Shown: in pieces, positions 50,868-59,505 of the stretch
Layout: every line of letters starts with the position of its first letter
Position numbering within the stretch: the stretch's first letter is position 1
Source of the DNA: JAGREO01 sp020446285
GTDB lineage: Bacteria; Pseudomonadota; Alphaproteobacteria; Geminicoccales; Geminicoccaceae
Assembly: GCA_041398005.1 (NCBI GenBank)
Contig: JAWKVP010000004.1
Span: forward strand, 321,970 to 385,969
Reading direction: 5' to 3'
DNA: 64,000 nt
The notes under the pieces: model-generated
Told to the model about the DNA's origin: nothing
The model's database searches: none
Seen by the model: the letters and a program-made list of their open reading frames with translations, nothing else
Made by a program: the position numbers and the translations under genes

Positions 50868-51279
50868 CCTCCTCCTCGCTCACATTCTGCGGCGGGCCGG
50901 AATCCTGACCACGCGCCGAAACATCACGATCGACAAATTCGATTACCGCCATCGGCGCATTGTCGCCATAACGGAAACCTGCCTTGAGGACCCGGATATA
51001 ACCGCCATCGCGCGATCCGTAACGCGGTCCCAACACATCGATCAGCTTCGCCGCCGTCTTTTCGCAACGGGTCCGGGCGATCAGAAGCCTGCGACTGTGC
51101 AAGTCACCACGCTTGCCAAGCGTTACGAGCTTTTCCACGACCGGACGAAGCTCCTTTGCCTTCGGCAGGGTCGTCACGATCTGCTCGTGCTTGACAAGCG
51201 CCTGCGCCATATTGGCAAAGAGCGCCCGACGATGGGACGCTGTGCGGTTCAGCTTGCGGCCACTCTTGCGATGTCGCAT
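50848..51279 (-). CDS. rplQ: 50S ribosomal protein L17
   Basis: A 143-residue ribosomal protein located near the exit tunnel. It begins MRHRKSGRKLNRTASHRRAL, the invariant L17 start, and contains TTLPKAKELRPVVEKLVTLGK. The acidic tail EEEDVEIAA extends past the bacterial core. It is the last gene of the alpha operon; its 3' end overlaps the Deg protease start by 20 bases. Its ribosome binding site AAGGAGG (51304-51310) is separated from the ATG by a hairpin. Confidence 0.98.
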   Translation of the reverse strand: MRHRKSGRKLNRTASHRRALFANMAQALVKHEQIVTTLPKAKELRPVVEKLVTLGKRGDLHSRRLLIARTRCEKTAAKLIDVLGPRYGSRDGGYIRVLKAGFRYGDNAPMAVIEFVDRDVSARGQDSGPPQNVSEEEDVEIAA

Positions 51280-51310
51280 GGCATGCTACCGGCTTCGAGC
51301 CGGCCTCCTT
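51280..51310 (-). promoter_or_regulatory. rplQ ribosome binding site with intervening hairpin
   Basis: On the minus strand AAGGAGG (51304-51310) is followed directly by CCGGCT-CGA-AGCCGG (51289-51303), a 6-bp stem with a tight loop, then nine bases to the ATG. The linear spacing is 24 bases, but with the hairpin folded out it becomes the normal nine. Confidence 0.65.
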
Positions 51311-51416
51311 CTTGAGTTTTCCCTGCCTCCATCCAGTCGAACAAAGACAGGCCTGATATTGTGAGTGACGTCCCGTAACCTGGACGACCCCGCATCGACA
51401 ACGGCAAGAACCGACT

Positions 51417-52433
51417 CTAGAACGGCTCCTCGACCTTCCGGGCCAGTTCCTCGATATTCTCGGGCGGCCAGCCAGCGACGTCCATGCCGAGATGCAGTCC
51501 CATCTGGGCCAGGACCTCCTTGATCTCGTTCAGGGACTTCCGGCCGAAATTCGGAGTGCGAAGCATCTCGCCTTCGGTCTTCTGCACCAGATCCCCGATA
51601 TAGACGATATTGTCGTTCTTCAGACAGTTGGCCGAACGAACCGAAAGCTCCAGTTCATCCACCTTGCGCAGCAGGTTCGGATTGAACGGGAGCTCCGGCC
51701 GGCGCTCCTGCGGCTGCTGCAGGTTGGGCTCCTCGAAATTGATGAAGGGCTGCAGCTGATCCTGGAGAATGCGCGCGGCGAGCGCCACAGCGTCGTCCGG
51801 TGCCACGGAACCGTCCGTTTCAATTGTGAACGTCAGCCGATCGTAATCCGTCTGCTGCCCGACACGCGCATTGTCGACACGATAGGCGACCTTGCGAACC
51901 GGACTGTAGATGGCGTCAATGGCAATGAGCCCGATCGGCGCATCCTCGGCCTTGTTGAGCGATGATGGAACATAGCCCTTGCCGATACCGACAGACAGTT
52001 CCATGCTCAATGTACCGCCTTCATCGACGTGGCAGATCACATGATCCGGATCCATGATCTCGACATCGTGACCGGTCTCGATCATTCCCGCCGTAACGAC
52101 ACACGGCCCCTCGGCCTTGAGATAGACACGCTTGGGTGTATCGCTGTGCAGGCGCAATCCGAGTGCCTTGAGATTGAGGACGATATCGGTCACATCCTCA
52201 CGAACACCGGAAATCGAGGAAAACTCGTGCAATACGCCGTCAATGTGGACCGCGGTGATCGCAGCGCCCTGCAATGACGAAAGAAGCACACGGCGCAACG
52301 CATTGCCGACCGTTATGCCAAACCCCCGCTCAAGCGGCTCCGCGATGATGGTCGCTTCGCGATCGGGACGCCGGCCAGGCTGAACGTTCAGCTTTTGCGG
52401 CTTGATCAACTCTTGCCAGTTTCTCTGGAGCAC
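51417..52433 (-). CDS. rpoA: DNA-directed RNA polymerase subunit alpha
   Basis: Assembly scaffold and activator-contact subunit of RNA polymerase, 338 residues. The likely start is a GTG at 52433, preceded by GAGG eight bases upstream, giving MLQRNWQELIKPQKL, which matches the usual alpha N-terminus; another GTG five codons earlier is less likely. N-terminal domain: PLERGFGITVGNALRRVLLSSLQGAA. C-terminal domain: LELSVRSANCLKNDNI, KSLNEIKEVLAQMGLHLGM. It stands between rpsK (110 bp upstream) and rplQ (137 bp downstream). Confidence 0.98.
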   Translation of the reverse strand: MLQRNWQELIKPQKLNVQPGRRPDREATIIAEPLERGFGITVGNALRRVLLSSLQGAAITAVHIDGVLHEFSSISGVREDVTDIVLNLKALGLRLHSDTPKRVYLKAEGPCVVTAGMIETGHDVEIMDPDHVICHVDEGGTLSMELSVGIGKGYVPSSLNKAEDAPIGLIAIDAIYSPVRKVAYRVDNARVGQQTDYDRLTFTIETDGSVAPDDAVALAARILQDQLQPFINFEEPNLQQPQERRPELPFNPNLLRKVDELELSVRSANCLKNDNIVYIGDLVQKTEGEMLRTPNFGRKSLNEIKEVLAQMGLHLGMDVAGWPPENIEELARKVEEPF

Positions 52434-52543
52434 CAGATTACCTCGCACCTTCGGTGATGGACCCTGTCAAAGCGCTTCGGGCCGCCTCGCGCAAATGACA
52501 AGGCGACCTTCTCCGCGTTGTTCGAACTGACCGTCTGGCGGCC

Positions 52544-52930
52544 TCAAACCCTGCGGCGCTTCCGCGGACGGCAACCATTATGCGGAATGGGCGTGACATC
52601 ACGGATGGAGGTAACCGTAAAGCCAGCGGCCTGTAACGCACGAAGCGCCGATTCACGACCAGAACCAGGCCCTTTCACGAAGACCTCCAAGGTCTTCATT
52701 CCATGCTCCATGGCCTTGCGAGCCGCGTTCTCGGCAGCAACCTGAGCCGCGAACGGCGTCGACTTCCGCGACCCCTTGAAACCCTGTGCACCGGCACTCG
52801 ACCATGCAATGGCATTGCCCTGCGCGTCGGTGATCGTGATCATGGTATTGTTGAACGTTGCACTGACATGTGCCACGCCCGACGTGATGTTTTTCCGCTC
52901 TCTGCGACGAAGCCTCGTATCCGCAGCCAT
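52544..52930 (-). CDS. rpsK: 30S ribosomal protein S11
   Basis: A 128-residue platform protein of the small subunit. It carries the universal ITDAQGNAIAWSSAGAQGFK, then FAAQVAAENAARKAMEHG and the C-terminal TPIPHNGCRPRKRRRV. It follows rpsM by three bases in the alpha operon. Confidence 0.98.
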   Translation of the reverse strand: MAADTRLRRRERKNITSGVAHVSATFNNTMITITDAQGNAIAWSSAGAQGFKGSRKSTPFAAQVAAENAARKAMEHGMKTLEVFVKGPGSGRESALRALQAAGFTVTSIRDVTPIPHNGCRPRKRRRV

Positions 52931-52933
52931 GGT

Positions 52934-53311
52934 CTACTTCTTTACCTTCTTCTTGCCGGCGATGGCGCGCGCCGGTCCCTTGCGGGTCCGCGCATTGGTA
53001 TGCGTCCGCTGACCGCGAACCGGCAGACCCTTCCTGTGGCGAAGACCGCGATAACAGCCCAGGTCCATCAATCTCTTGATGCTCATCGCCATCTCGCGAC
53101 GAAGATCACCCTCGACCTTCAGGTCCTGATCAATCTTCTCGCGAATACGGGAAAGTTCCGCATCAGAGAGCTCATTGACACGCCGCTCATGCGGCACCTC
53201 GACACTGTCGAGAATTTTTCTCGAGGTCGTGCGCCCGATACCATAGATATAGGTCAACGCGACCCAGATCGGTTTCTGCGCAGGAACATTCACACCGGCG
53301 ATACGCGCCAC
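52934..53311 (-). CDS. rpsM: 30S ribosomal protein S13
   Basis: A 125-residue small-subunit head protein. It starts at GTG (53311) with AGGAG eight bases upstream: MARIAGVNVPAQKP. The helix-two-turn-helix region (YIYGIGRTTSRKIL) and the basic C-terminus (RHRKGLPVRGQRTHTNARTR, ending KKKVKK) are standard. The 112-bp gap to adk, without the infA and rpmJ genes found there in some bacteria, may hold a promoter for the alpha operon. Confidence 0.98.
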   Translation of the reverse strand: MARIAGVNVPAQKPIWVALTYIYGIGRTTSRKILDSVEVPHERRVNELSDAELSRIREKIDQDLKVEGDLRREMAMSIKRLMDLGCYRGLRHRKGLPVRGQRTHTNARTRKGPARAIAGKKKVKK

Positions 53312-53423
53312 CTGCCCGTCTCCTACTCAACTGCTGACATGACAACCGTCCCGCCGGACGACAGCCAAACGAGAGCATGCCTCCGCTTGGCCCTGCGCGG
53401 AAGCCGCCCGACTATAGGTTCTT

Positions 53424-54014
53424 CTAACCGCCTGTCAATTGAATCGCGGACAGAACCTGTTCGATTTGCGACGTCACCTGATCGATGGACTGCATACCGT
53501 CGATCTCGCGGATCAGCCCTTTCTCCCGATACACCGGAAGTACCGGCTCGGTCTGCTCATAATAGACCTTCAACCGACTCTTCAGTGTTTCCACATTATC
53601 GTCGCTACGCGCACCGCCGGATTCCTGATTCCGCCGTTCGATACGCTCGACGAGTGCTTCGTCGTCGACAGCAATCAGCAGGACCACGTCGATTGCCTTG
53701 CCCTTCCTCGCAAGCAGCTCGTCAAGCGCATGTGCCTGCGGAACCGTTCTCGGGAATCCATCGAGAATGAACCCCTTGGCACAGTCCGGCTGTTCAATGC
53801 GATCAGCGACGACACCACAGATGACCTCGTCGGAAACGAGCTTGCCAGCATCCATGATCGCCTTGGCCTGCTTGCCGATCTCTGTTCCGGCGGCCACTGC
53901 TTCGCGAAGCATGTCACCGGTAGAGAGATGCGCCAACCCATAGGCTTCCCTGATGCGCGTCGCCTGGGTGCCCTTGCCCGCTCCCGGCGGTCCGAAAAGT
54001 ATGATATTGATCAC
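53424..54014 (-). CDS. adk: adenylate kinase (short form)
   Basis: Interconverts ATP plus AMP with two ADP. It has 196 residues, with P-loop GPPGAGKGT (residues 8-16), the AMP-binding STGDMLREAV and LDGFPRTVPQA, and ERRNQESGGARSDDN in a short LID region instead of the long zinc-type LID. The start overlaps the secY stop as ATGA (54011-54014). Adk after secY is a common order in Proteobacteria. Confidence 0.97.
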   Translation of the reverse strand: MINIILFGPPGAGKGTQATRIREAYGLAHLSTGDMLREAVAAGTEIGKQAKAIMDAGKLVSDEVICGVVADRIEQPDCAKGFILDGFPRTVPQAHALDELLARKGKAIDVVLLIAVDDEALVERIERRNQESGGARSDDNVETLKSRLKVYYEQTEPVLPVYREKGLIREIDGMQSIDQVTSQIEQVLSAIQLTGG

Positions 54015-55354
54015 CGACGTCCCCTCAGTCTCGCTTTCTTGATGAGCCCTTCATACTGATGAGCGATCAGATGTGACTGGATCTGCGCCACCGTGTCCAT
54101 GGTGACAGAGACGACGATCAGAAGACTGGTGCCGCCGAAATAGAACGGAACCGCATATTGCGAGATCAGGATTTCGGGGAGAATACAAACCGCCGCCAGA
54201 TAGGCTGCCCCCACCACGGTGAGTCGGGTGAGAACATAGTCCAGATATTCAGCAGTGCGCTGCCCCGGACGAATGCCGGGAATGAACCCGCCATGTTTCT
54301 TGAGATTGTCCGCTGTCTCCTGTGGATTGAAGACGATGGACGTGTAGAAGAACGCAAAGAACACGATCAGGCCGATATAGAGAAGCAGAAACAGCGGCTG
54401 ACCGCGACCGAGCAGTGCACTGATTGCCGACAGGATACCCGACCCGCTGCCCGGTCCCGCGAAGCTGCCAAGCGTCGCCGGCAACAGAAGGAGGGAACTG
54501 GCAAAGATCGCCGGAATGACACCTGACGTATTGAGTTTGAGCGGCAGATGAGAACTTTCCCCACCGAACATCCGGTTTCCCTGCTGCCGCTTGGGGTACT
54601 GTACGAGGATACGCCGCTGCGCACGCTCCATGTAAACGATGAACGCTATGACGGCGATTGCCAGGATCAGGATGAAGAGGATCAGCAGTGTCGATATCGC
54701 CCCTGTACGCCCGAGCTCGAAAAGGCTGGCGATGGCACTCGGCAACTGGGCGATGATACCGGTGAAAATGATGAGAGATATGCCATTGCCGATACCACGG
54801 GCGGTAATCTGCTCGCCGAGCCACATCAGGAACAGCGTTCCACCGACGATCGTGATGACCGTGGTCGCACGGAAGAAGAACCCTGGATCGATGACTGCAG
54901 AACCAGCAGGGCCCTGCATGGCTTCCAGTCCGGCCGAAAGACCATAGGCCTGAAAAGCCGCCAGCAACACGGTAAGATAGCGGGTGTACTGATTGATCTT
55001 CTTGCGCCCGCTCTCACCTTCCTTTTTCAGCGCTTCGACTGTCGGCGAAATCGCCGTCATGAGCTGCATGATGATGGAAGCTGAAATGTAGGGAAGGATA
55101 CCGAGCGCGAAAATTGACATGCGCTCCAGCGCACCGCCGGCGAACATGTTGAACATGCCCATGATACCGCCGGCCTGTTGCTGGAAGATCTGCGCCATCA
55201 CTTCCGGATCGATCCCGGGAAGCGGAATATAGGTGCCGATACGGTATACGATCAAACATCCCAGTGCGAACCAGATACGCCGCTTGAGTTCCGTAGCCTT
55301 TGCAAAGACACCGAAATTCAGATTGGCTGCCAGCTGTTCCGCAACGGATGCCAT
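54011..55354 (-). CDS. secY: preprotein translocase subunit SecY
   Basis: The channel subunit of the Sec translocon, 447 residues with ten membrane helices. Recognisable parts are ELKRRIWFALGCLIVYRIGTYIPLPGID (first helix), PYISASIIMQLMTA, GIGNGISLIIFTGIIA and YPKRQQGNRMFGGESSHLPLKLN. A cytoplasmic basic tail (GLIKKARLRGRR) closes the protein. It lies 11 bp after rplO and overlaps adk. Confidence 0.98.
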   Translation of the reverse strand: MASVAEQLAANLNFGVFAKATELKRRIWFALGCLIVYRIGTYIPLPGIDPEVMAQIFQQQAGGIMGMFNMFAGGALERMSIFALGILPYISASIIMQLMTAISPTVEALKKEGESGRKKINQYTRYLTVLLAAFQAYGLSAGLEAMQGPAGSAVIDPGFFFRATTVITIVGGTLFLMWLGEQITARGIGNGISLIIFTGIIAQLPSAIASLFELGRTGAISTLLILFILILAIAVIAFIVYMERAQRRILVQYPKRQQGNRMFGGESSHLPLKLNTSGVIPAIFASSLLLLPATLGSFAGPGSGSGILSAISALLGRGQPLFLLLYIGLIVFFAFFYTSIVFNPQETADNLKKHGGFIPGIRPGQRTAEYLDYVLTRLTVVGAAYLAAVCILPEILISQYAVPFYFGGTSLLIVVSVTMDTVAQIQSHLIAHQYEGLIKKARLRGRR

Positions 55355-55365
55355 GATCTACGCTC

Positions 55366-55854
55366 TCAGCCCTCGTTTTCCCCGGACGCGGTCGACCTGC
55401 CGGCCACGACCACACGGCCACCCGCCTTCTCGACCGCCGCAATCGCCGATGCAGAGGCGCCTGAAACCTCGATGGTCAGCGCCTTGCTCAATTCACCACG
55501 TCCAAGCAGACGAACACCATCCAGCGCCCGTCGCAGGATCCCGGTCTTGACCAACAGATCTGCGTCGACTGTCGTCCCTGCCTCGATCCGGCCGCCCTCA
55601 ACCGCCTTTTCCAGCGTCTCGAGATTCACGATGGCATAGTTTGCACGGCCCGGATTCTTGAAACCACGCTTGGGTAACCGCCGATAGATCGGCATTTGCC
55701 CGCCCTCGAAGTAGCGGGCGGCGCCACCACTGCGCGCTTTCTGGCCCTTGTGTCCCTTGCCCGACGTCTTGCCGGTACCGGAACCGATACCCCGCCCGAT
55801 CCGCTTGGCGGGCTTTCGGGCGCCGTCATTGTCACGCAACTCGTTCAGTCGCAT
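55366..55854 (-). CDS. rplO: 50S ribosomal protein L15
   Basis: A 162-residue late-assembly large-subunit protein. The Gly-rich N-terminal extension (KRIGRGIGSGTGKTSGKGHKG) and YFEGGQMPIYRRLPKRGFKN are typical. The C-terminus is longer than in E. coli L15, ending GRSTASGENEG. It is 14 bp after rpmD and 11 bp before secY. Confidence 0.98.
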   Translation of the reverse strand: MRLNELRDNDGARKPAKRIGRGIGSGTGKTSGKGHKGQKARSGGAARYFEGGQMPIYRRLPKRGFKNPGRANYAIVNLETLEKAVEGGRIEAGTTVDADLLVKTGILRRALDGVRLLGRGELSKALTIEVSGASASAIAAVEKAGGRVVVAGRSTASGENEG

Positions 55855-55868
55855 TATCTATCTCCGCG

Positions 55869-56057
55869 TCAGCCGCTGACGCGCTCGACGTCAAGCAGGT
55901 GTTTTACCTTCTCGATACGCCCGCGATTGTTTGGTGTATCCTCGACAACCCTCGTGCGGTGCAGTTTGTTCAGTCCGAGCGCTACAAGGGTCTTGCGTTG
56001 ATAGGACGGGCGTCCAATCGGACTGCCGGTCTGTGTAATCCTGATCTTGTCTGCCAT
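55869..56057 (-). CDS. rpmD: 50S ribosomal protein L30
   Basis: A 62-residue large-subunit protein: MADKIRITQTGSPIGRPSYQ, KTLVALGLNKLHRTRVVEDT and KHLLDVERV. It is 8 bp after rpsE. Confidence 0.97.
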   Translation of the reverse strand: MADKIRITQTGSPIGRPSYQRKTLVALGLNKLHRTRVVEDTPNNRGRIEKVKHLLDVERVSG

Positions 56058-56065
56058 CCCTCGGC

Positions 56066-56623
56066 CTACTCCGACTTGGCCTGTTCGGCCCCACTGTCAC
56101 CGTCACGACGGCCGACAATATCACTGACCTTGCGCCCGCGCTTCGCAGCAATGGTCCGCGGCGACTCCATACCCCGCAACGCGGCGAAGGTCGCCTTCAC
56201 CATATTGTGGGGATTGGAGCTCCCCTTCGACTTGGCCACGACATCGCCTATACCAAGCGCCTCGAACACCGCGCGCATCGGTCCACCGGCGATAATTCCG
56301 GTGCCTGCAGGAGCCGAACGGAGCAGAACTCGTCCTGCACCGAAACGCCCCACTGTATCATGGTGGAGAGTGCGGCCCTGCCGAAGCGGGACCCGGATCA
56401 TCGACCGCTTGGCCTGTTCCGTCGCCTTGCGCACCGCTTCGGGAACCTCGCGCGCCTTGCCACTGCCATAGCCGACACGGCCCTTGCCGTCACCAACAAC
56501 AACCAGAGCGGAAAAACCGAAGCGCCTGCCACCCTTCACCACCTTGGCGACACGGTTGACATTAACCAGACGATCAGTGAGCTCCGAATCTTGGCGATCC
56601 TCGTCCCTGCGACCACGTGCCAT
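56066..56623 (-). CDS. rpsE: 30S ribosomal protein S5
   Basis: A 185-residue protein of the mRNA entrance and decoding region. The dsRBD-like N-terminal part (VNRVAKVVKGGRRFGFSALVV) and the loop GRVGYGSGKAREVPEAV are conserved, followed by APAGTGIIAGGPMRAVFEALG. The C-terminus is extended by ~20 residues (RDGDSGAEQAKSE). Confidence 0.98.
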   Translation of the reverse strand: MARGRRDEDRQDSELTDRLVNVNRVAKVVKGGRRFGFSALVVVGDGKGRVGYGSGKAREVPEAVRKATEQAKRSMIRVPLRQGRTLHHDTVGRFGAGRVLLRSAPAGTGIIAGGPMRAVFEALGIGDVVAKSKGSSNPHNMVKATFAALRGMESPRTIAAKRGRKVSDIVGRRDGDSGAEQAKSE

Positions 56624-56635
56624 CTCAAACCCTCA

Positions 56636-56998
56636 CTAAAAAACCAGACCGGCTTCACGCGCGGCTTCGGCAAGCGCCTTCACCCGTCCATGAAAACGGT
56701 AGCCACCGCGATCGAATACAACCTCGCCAATGCCGGCTTCCTTCGCGCGACGGGCCAGCAATTCACCGACCTTCTTGGCAGCGTCACTGTCCGCCCCGTT
56801 CTTGAGCTCGGAACGGAGATCCTTGTCAAGCGATGACGCTGCGGCAAGAGTCCGCCCTGCGTAATCATCAATGACCTGGCCATAGATATGCCGCCCGGAA
56901 CGGAAAACCGAAAGTCGCGGCCGCCCCTTCGATCGCTGCCGAAGCGAGAACCTTGTCCGAGCCTGGCGTCTTTGATGTTTCTTCCTGGAATCCAGCAT
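56636..56998 (-). CDS. rplR: 50S ribosomal protein L18
   Basis: A 120-residue 5S rRNA-binding protein: RPRLSVFRSGRHIYGQVIDD, TLAAASSLDKDL and the C-terminal VVFDRGGYRFHGRVKALAEAAREAGL. It starts two bases after the rplF stop. Confidence 0.98.
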   Translation of the reverse strand: MLDSRKKHQRRQARTRFSLRQRSKGRPRLSVFRSGRHIYGQVIDDYAGRTLAAASSLDKDLRSELKNGADSDAAKKVGELLARRAKEAGIGEVVFDRGGYRFHGRVKALAEAAREAGLVF

Positions 56999-57000
56999 GA

Positions 57001-57534
57001 CTACTTCTTCTTGCCTTCCTTGCGCAGGATCGTTTCATCCGAATAACGGATACCTTTGCCCTTGTAGGGCTCGGGCTTGCGAAAAGCCCTGATCTCCGAG
57101 GCGATCTGGCCCACGCGCCGTTTTTCCGCGCCAGTAATCCTGATCGCCGTTGGAGATTCACAGATGATTTTCACATCGTCAGGAATGGCGAACTTGATGT
57201 CGTGGCTGTAACCAAGTTGGAGGTTCAGCATCTTCCCGTCGACAGCAGCGCGATATCCGACACCGGCAATGACGAGTTCACGCGTGAACCCCGCGCTGAC
57301 TCCTGTCACCATGTTCTGCACCAGCGACCGCGACAGACCCCACATCTGACGCCCGCGCTTGTCCTGCTTGAGGGGCGCTACCGCAATTCTGTCATCATCC
57401 TGTTCGACAGAAACCTCAGGGGGAAGAGTCTCGGAAAGCTCACCGAGCTTGCCCTTCACACTGACATTCTGCCCATCGATCGTGACCGTAACCCCCGAGG
57501 GCACAGTCACCGGGTGTTTACCGATACGCGACAT
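57001..57534 (-). CDS. rplF: 50S ribosomal protein L6
   Basis: A 177-residue protein near the sarcin-ricin loop. The ATG at 57534 (MSRIGKHPVTVPSGV) is preferred; a TTG two codons earlier would run into the rpsH stop. The core includes GVGYRAAVDGKMLNLQLGYSH and KPEPYKGKGIRYSDE near the end. Confidence 0.98.
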   Translation of the reverse strand: MSRIGKHPVTVPSGVTVTIDGQNVSVKGKLGELSETLPPEVSVEQDDDRIAVAPLKQDKRGRQMWGLSRSLVQNMVTGVSAGFTRELVIAGVGYRAAVDGKMLNLQLGYSHDIKFAIPDDVKIICESPTAIRITGAEKRRVGQIASEIRAFRKPEPYKGKGIRYSDETILRKEGKKK

Positions 57535-57536
57535 GA

Positions 57537-57935
57537 TCAAAACACCGTGCAGAGAATTTCGCCGCCGACATGTTGTTCGCGCGCTTCATTATCCGAAATG
57601 ACACCACGCGGAGTCGACAGGATGGCGATCCCAAGGCCGTTGTAAACCTGCGGGAGATCCTTCACCCCCGCATAAATCCTCCGGCCCGGTCGGCTCACCC
57701 GCTTGAGACTGCGGATGACCGGTTCGCCATTGTGATATTTGAGTTCGATCGAGAGCTCCCGTTTTGCCGGATCGTCCTCGTGAGTGTCGTAGCCGCGGAT
57801 ATACCCTTCGCGACGAAGAACCTCGAGAACGTTCTGGCGGAGCTTCGACAAGGGTGAACGGACGGTGCTCTTGTGCGCCATCTGCCCGTTTCTGATCCGT
57901 GTCAGCATATCGCCGAGCGGGTCGCTCATGGACAT
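57537..57935 (-). CDS. rpsH: 30S ribosomal protein S8
   Basis: A 132-residue central-domain rRNA-binding protein and, in E. coli, the translational repressor of the spc operon. It begins MSMSDPLGDMLTRIRNGQ and ends ISDNEAREQHVGGEILCTVF; the STPRGVISD loop is conserved. Confidence 0.98.
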   Translation of the reverse strand: MSMSDPLGDMLTRIRNGQMAHKSTVRSPLSKLRQNVLEVLRREGYIRGYDTHEDDPAKRELSIELKYHNGEPVIRSLKRVSRPGRRIYAGVKDLPQVYNGLGIAILSTPRGVISDNEAREQHVGGEILCTVF

Positions 57936-57950
57936 GGTTCTGCTCCCGCC

Positions 57951-58256
57951 TTACCAGCTAGCCTTCACCACGCCCGGGACCAGACCTTCCGAGGCCAGGT
58001 CTCGAAGCGCGATGCGCGACAAGCCGAATTTCCTGTAATAACCGCGCGGACGACCGGTCAGGTTGCACCGATTGCGGACACGAATCTTGGAACTGTTGCG
58101 CGGCAACTTTGCCAAGGCCAGAACCGCTTCAAAACGGTCTTCCGGATCACCTTCCTTGTTGGCGATGACCGCCTTCAGCTCGGCACGCTTGCCGGCGTAT
58201 CTCTCGACCATCTTGCGACGACGATTGTTCTTCTCGACCATGCCTTTCTTGGCCAT
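57951..58256 (-). CDS. rpsN: 30S ribosomal protein S14 (zinc-independent)
   Basis: A 101-residue small-subunit head protein starting MAKKGMVEKNNRRRKMVERY. Only one cysteine is present and there are no CxxC pairs, so it is the long C-minus form that does not need zinc. The C-terminal GRPRGYYRKFGLSRIALRDLA is the family signature. It is 13 bp after rplE. Confidence 0.98.
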   Translation of the reverse strand: MAKKGMVEKNNRRRKMVERYAGKRAELKAVIANKEGDPEDRFEAVLALAKLPRNSSKIRVRNRCNLTGRPRGYYRKFGLSRIALRDLASEGLVPGVVKASW

Positions 58257-58269
58257 GCCGAAAATCTCC

Positions 58270-58809
58270 CTATTTACGGAACGGCATGTCGAAACCGCGG
58301 AGAAGCTCGCGAGCCTCATCGTCGGTCTGGGCCGTCGTGCAAATGATGATGTCCATCCCCCGCATCTCATCCACCTCATCATAGTTGATTTCAGGGAAGA
58401 CGATCTGCTCCTTGAGACCGAAGGCATAGTTGCCGCGTCCATCGAAACTCTTGTCCGAGATCCCGCGAAAGTCGCGAACACGCGGAAGCGCTATGGTCAC
58501 GAGCCGATCGAGAAACTCGTACATCCGCTCACGGCGAAGCGTCACCTTGGCTCCGATGGCCATGCCCTCGCGAAGCTTGAAGTTGGCCACCGATTTTCTG
58601 GCCCGGCAGGTATAGGGCTTCTGACCGGTAATCTTCGTCAGTTCGGTAACGGCATTAGTCAGCTTCTTGCTGTCAGAGACTGCCTTGCCAACCGCCATGT
58701 TGACGACGATCTTGTCCAGCCGCGGTACCTGCATCGGGTTTTCGTAGCCGAATTTCTCGGTGAGAGCCTTGCGGACGACATCGTCGTAATGTTCTTTCAA
58801 GCGTGCCAT
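58270..58809 (-). CDS. rplE: 50S ribosomal protein L5
   Basis: A 179-residue 5S rRNA-binding protein. The ATG at 58809 opens MARLKEHYDDVVRKALTEKF; the family signature is PRLDKIVVNMAVGKAVSDSK, with later GNYAFGLKEQIVFPEI and DIIICTTAQTDDEARELL. It starts 10 bp after rplX. Confidence 0.98.
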   Translation of the reverse strand: MARLKEHYDDVVRKALTEKFGYENPMQVPRLDKIVVNMAVGKAVSDSKKLTNAVTELTKITGQKPYTCRARKSVANFKLREGMAIGAKVTLRRERMYEFLDRLVTIALPRVRDFRGISDKSFDGRGNYAFGLKEQIVFPEINYDEVDEMRGMDIIICTTAQTDDEARELLRGFDMPFRK

Positions 58810-58819
58810 TGTCCGTTCC

Positions 58820-59137
58820 TCAGCGATCGATGATCTCACCGGAGCGCTTGGCGAAGCGCACCTTCCGGCCGTCTTCGAGGGTCTTGAAACCGACCCGGGT
58901 CGCCCGGCCATCCCCAGGATCGACATGCGCGACATTGGAGACCGCGATCGGTGCCTCACGGGTAACAATTCCACCTTCACCGCGCGGACTGGGCTTTTCA
59001 TGCCGACGGATCATCGCAGCTCCGGACACGATCACCCGACCGGTTTCCGGGAACACCTTGAGCACTTCGCCCTCGACCCCCTTGGAACGTCCGGTAGTCA
59101 CAACCACCCTGTCGCCCTTTCTGACTTTCGCCGCCAT
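58820..59137 (-). CDS. rplX: 50S ribosomal protein L24
   Basis: A 105-residue assembly-initiating protein. The KOW motif KVRKGDRVVVTTGRSKGVEG is at the N-terminus, followed by PETGRVIVSGAAMIRRHEKP. Its start overlaps the rplN stop by one base (TGATG). Confidence 0.98.
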   Translation of the reverse strand: MAAKVRKGDRVVVTTGRSKGVEGEVLKVFPETGRVIVSGAAMIRRHEKPSPRGEGGIVTREAPIAVSNVAHVDPGDGRATRVGFKTLEDGRKVRFAKRSGEIIDR

Positions 59138-59505
59138 CAGAGGACCTCCGGAGCCAGGCTGATGATCTTCATGAACCGCTTGGCGCGAAGTTCGCGTGTT
59201 ACCGGTCCGAAAATACGCGTTCCGATGGGCTCGCCGGCATTGTTGATGAGCACCGCAGCATTCTTGTCGAAACGTATGGCCGTACCATCCGCTCGATGAA
59301 TTTCCTTGGCCGTACGCACGATCACGGCACGATGAACGTCACCTTTTTTCACACGTCCTCGTGGTATGGCCTCTTTGACCGCAACGACAATCACATCACC
59401 AATGGACCCCCATTTGCGATGCGACCCACCGAGCACGCGAATGCACTGCACACGCCTTGCACCAGAATTGTCGGCAACATCGAGATTGCTTTCCGGCTGG
59501 ATCAT
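59137..59505 (-). CDS. rplN: 50S ribosomal protein L14
   Basis: A 122-residue subunit-interface protein: MIQPESNLDVADNSGARRVQ, VVAVKEAIPRGRVKKGDVH and NNAGEPIGTRIFGPVTREL. It overlaps rpsQ by ATGA (59502-59505) and rplX by one base. Confidence 0.98.
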   Translation of the reverse strand: MIQPESNLDVADNSGARRVQCIRVLGGSHRKWGSIGDVIVVAVKEAIPRGRVKKGDVHRAVIVRTAKEIHRADGTAIRFDKNAAVLINNAGEPIGTRIFGPVTRELRAKRFMKIISLAPEVL

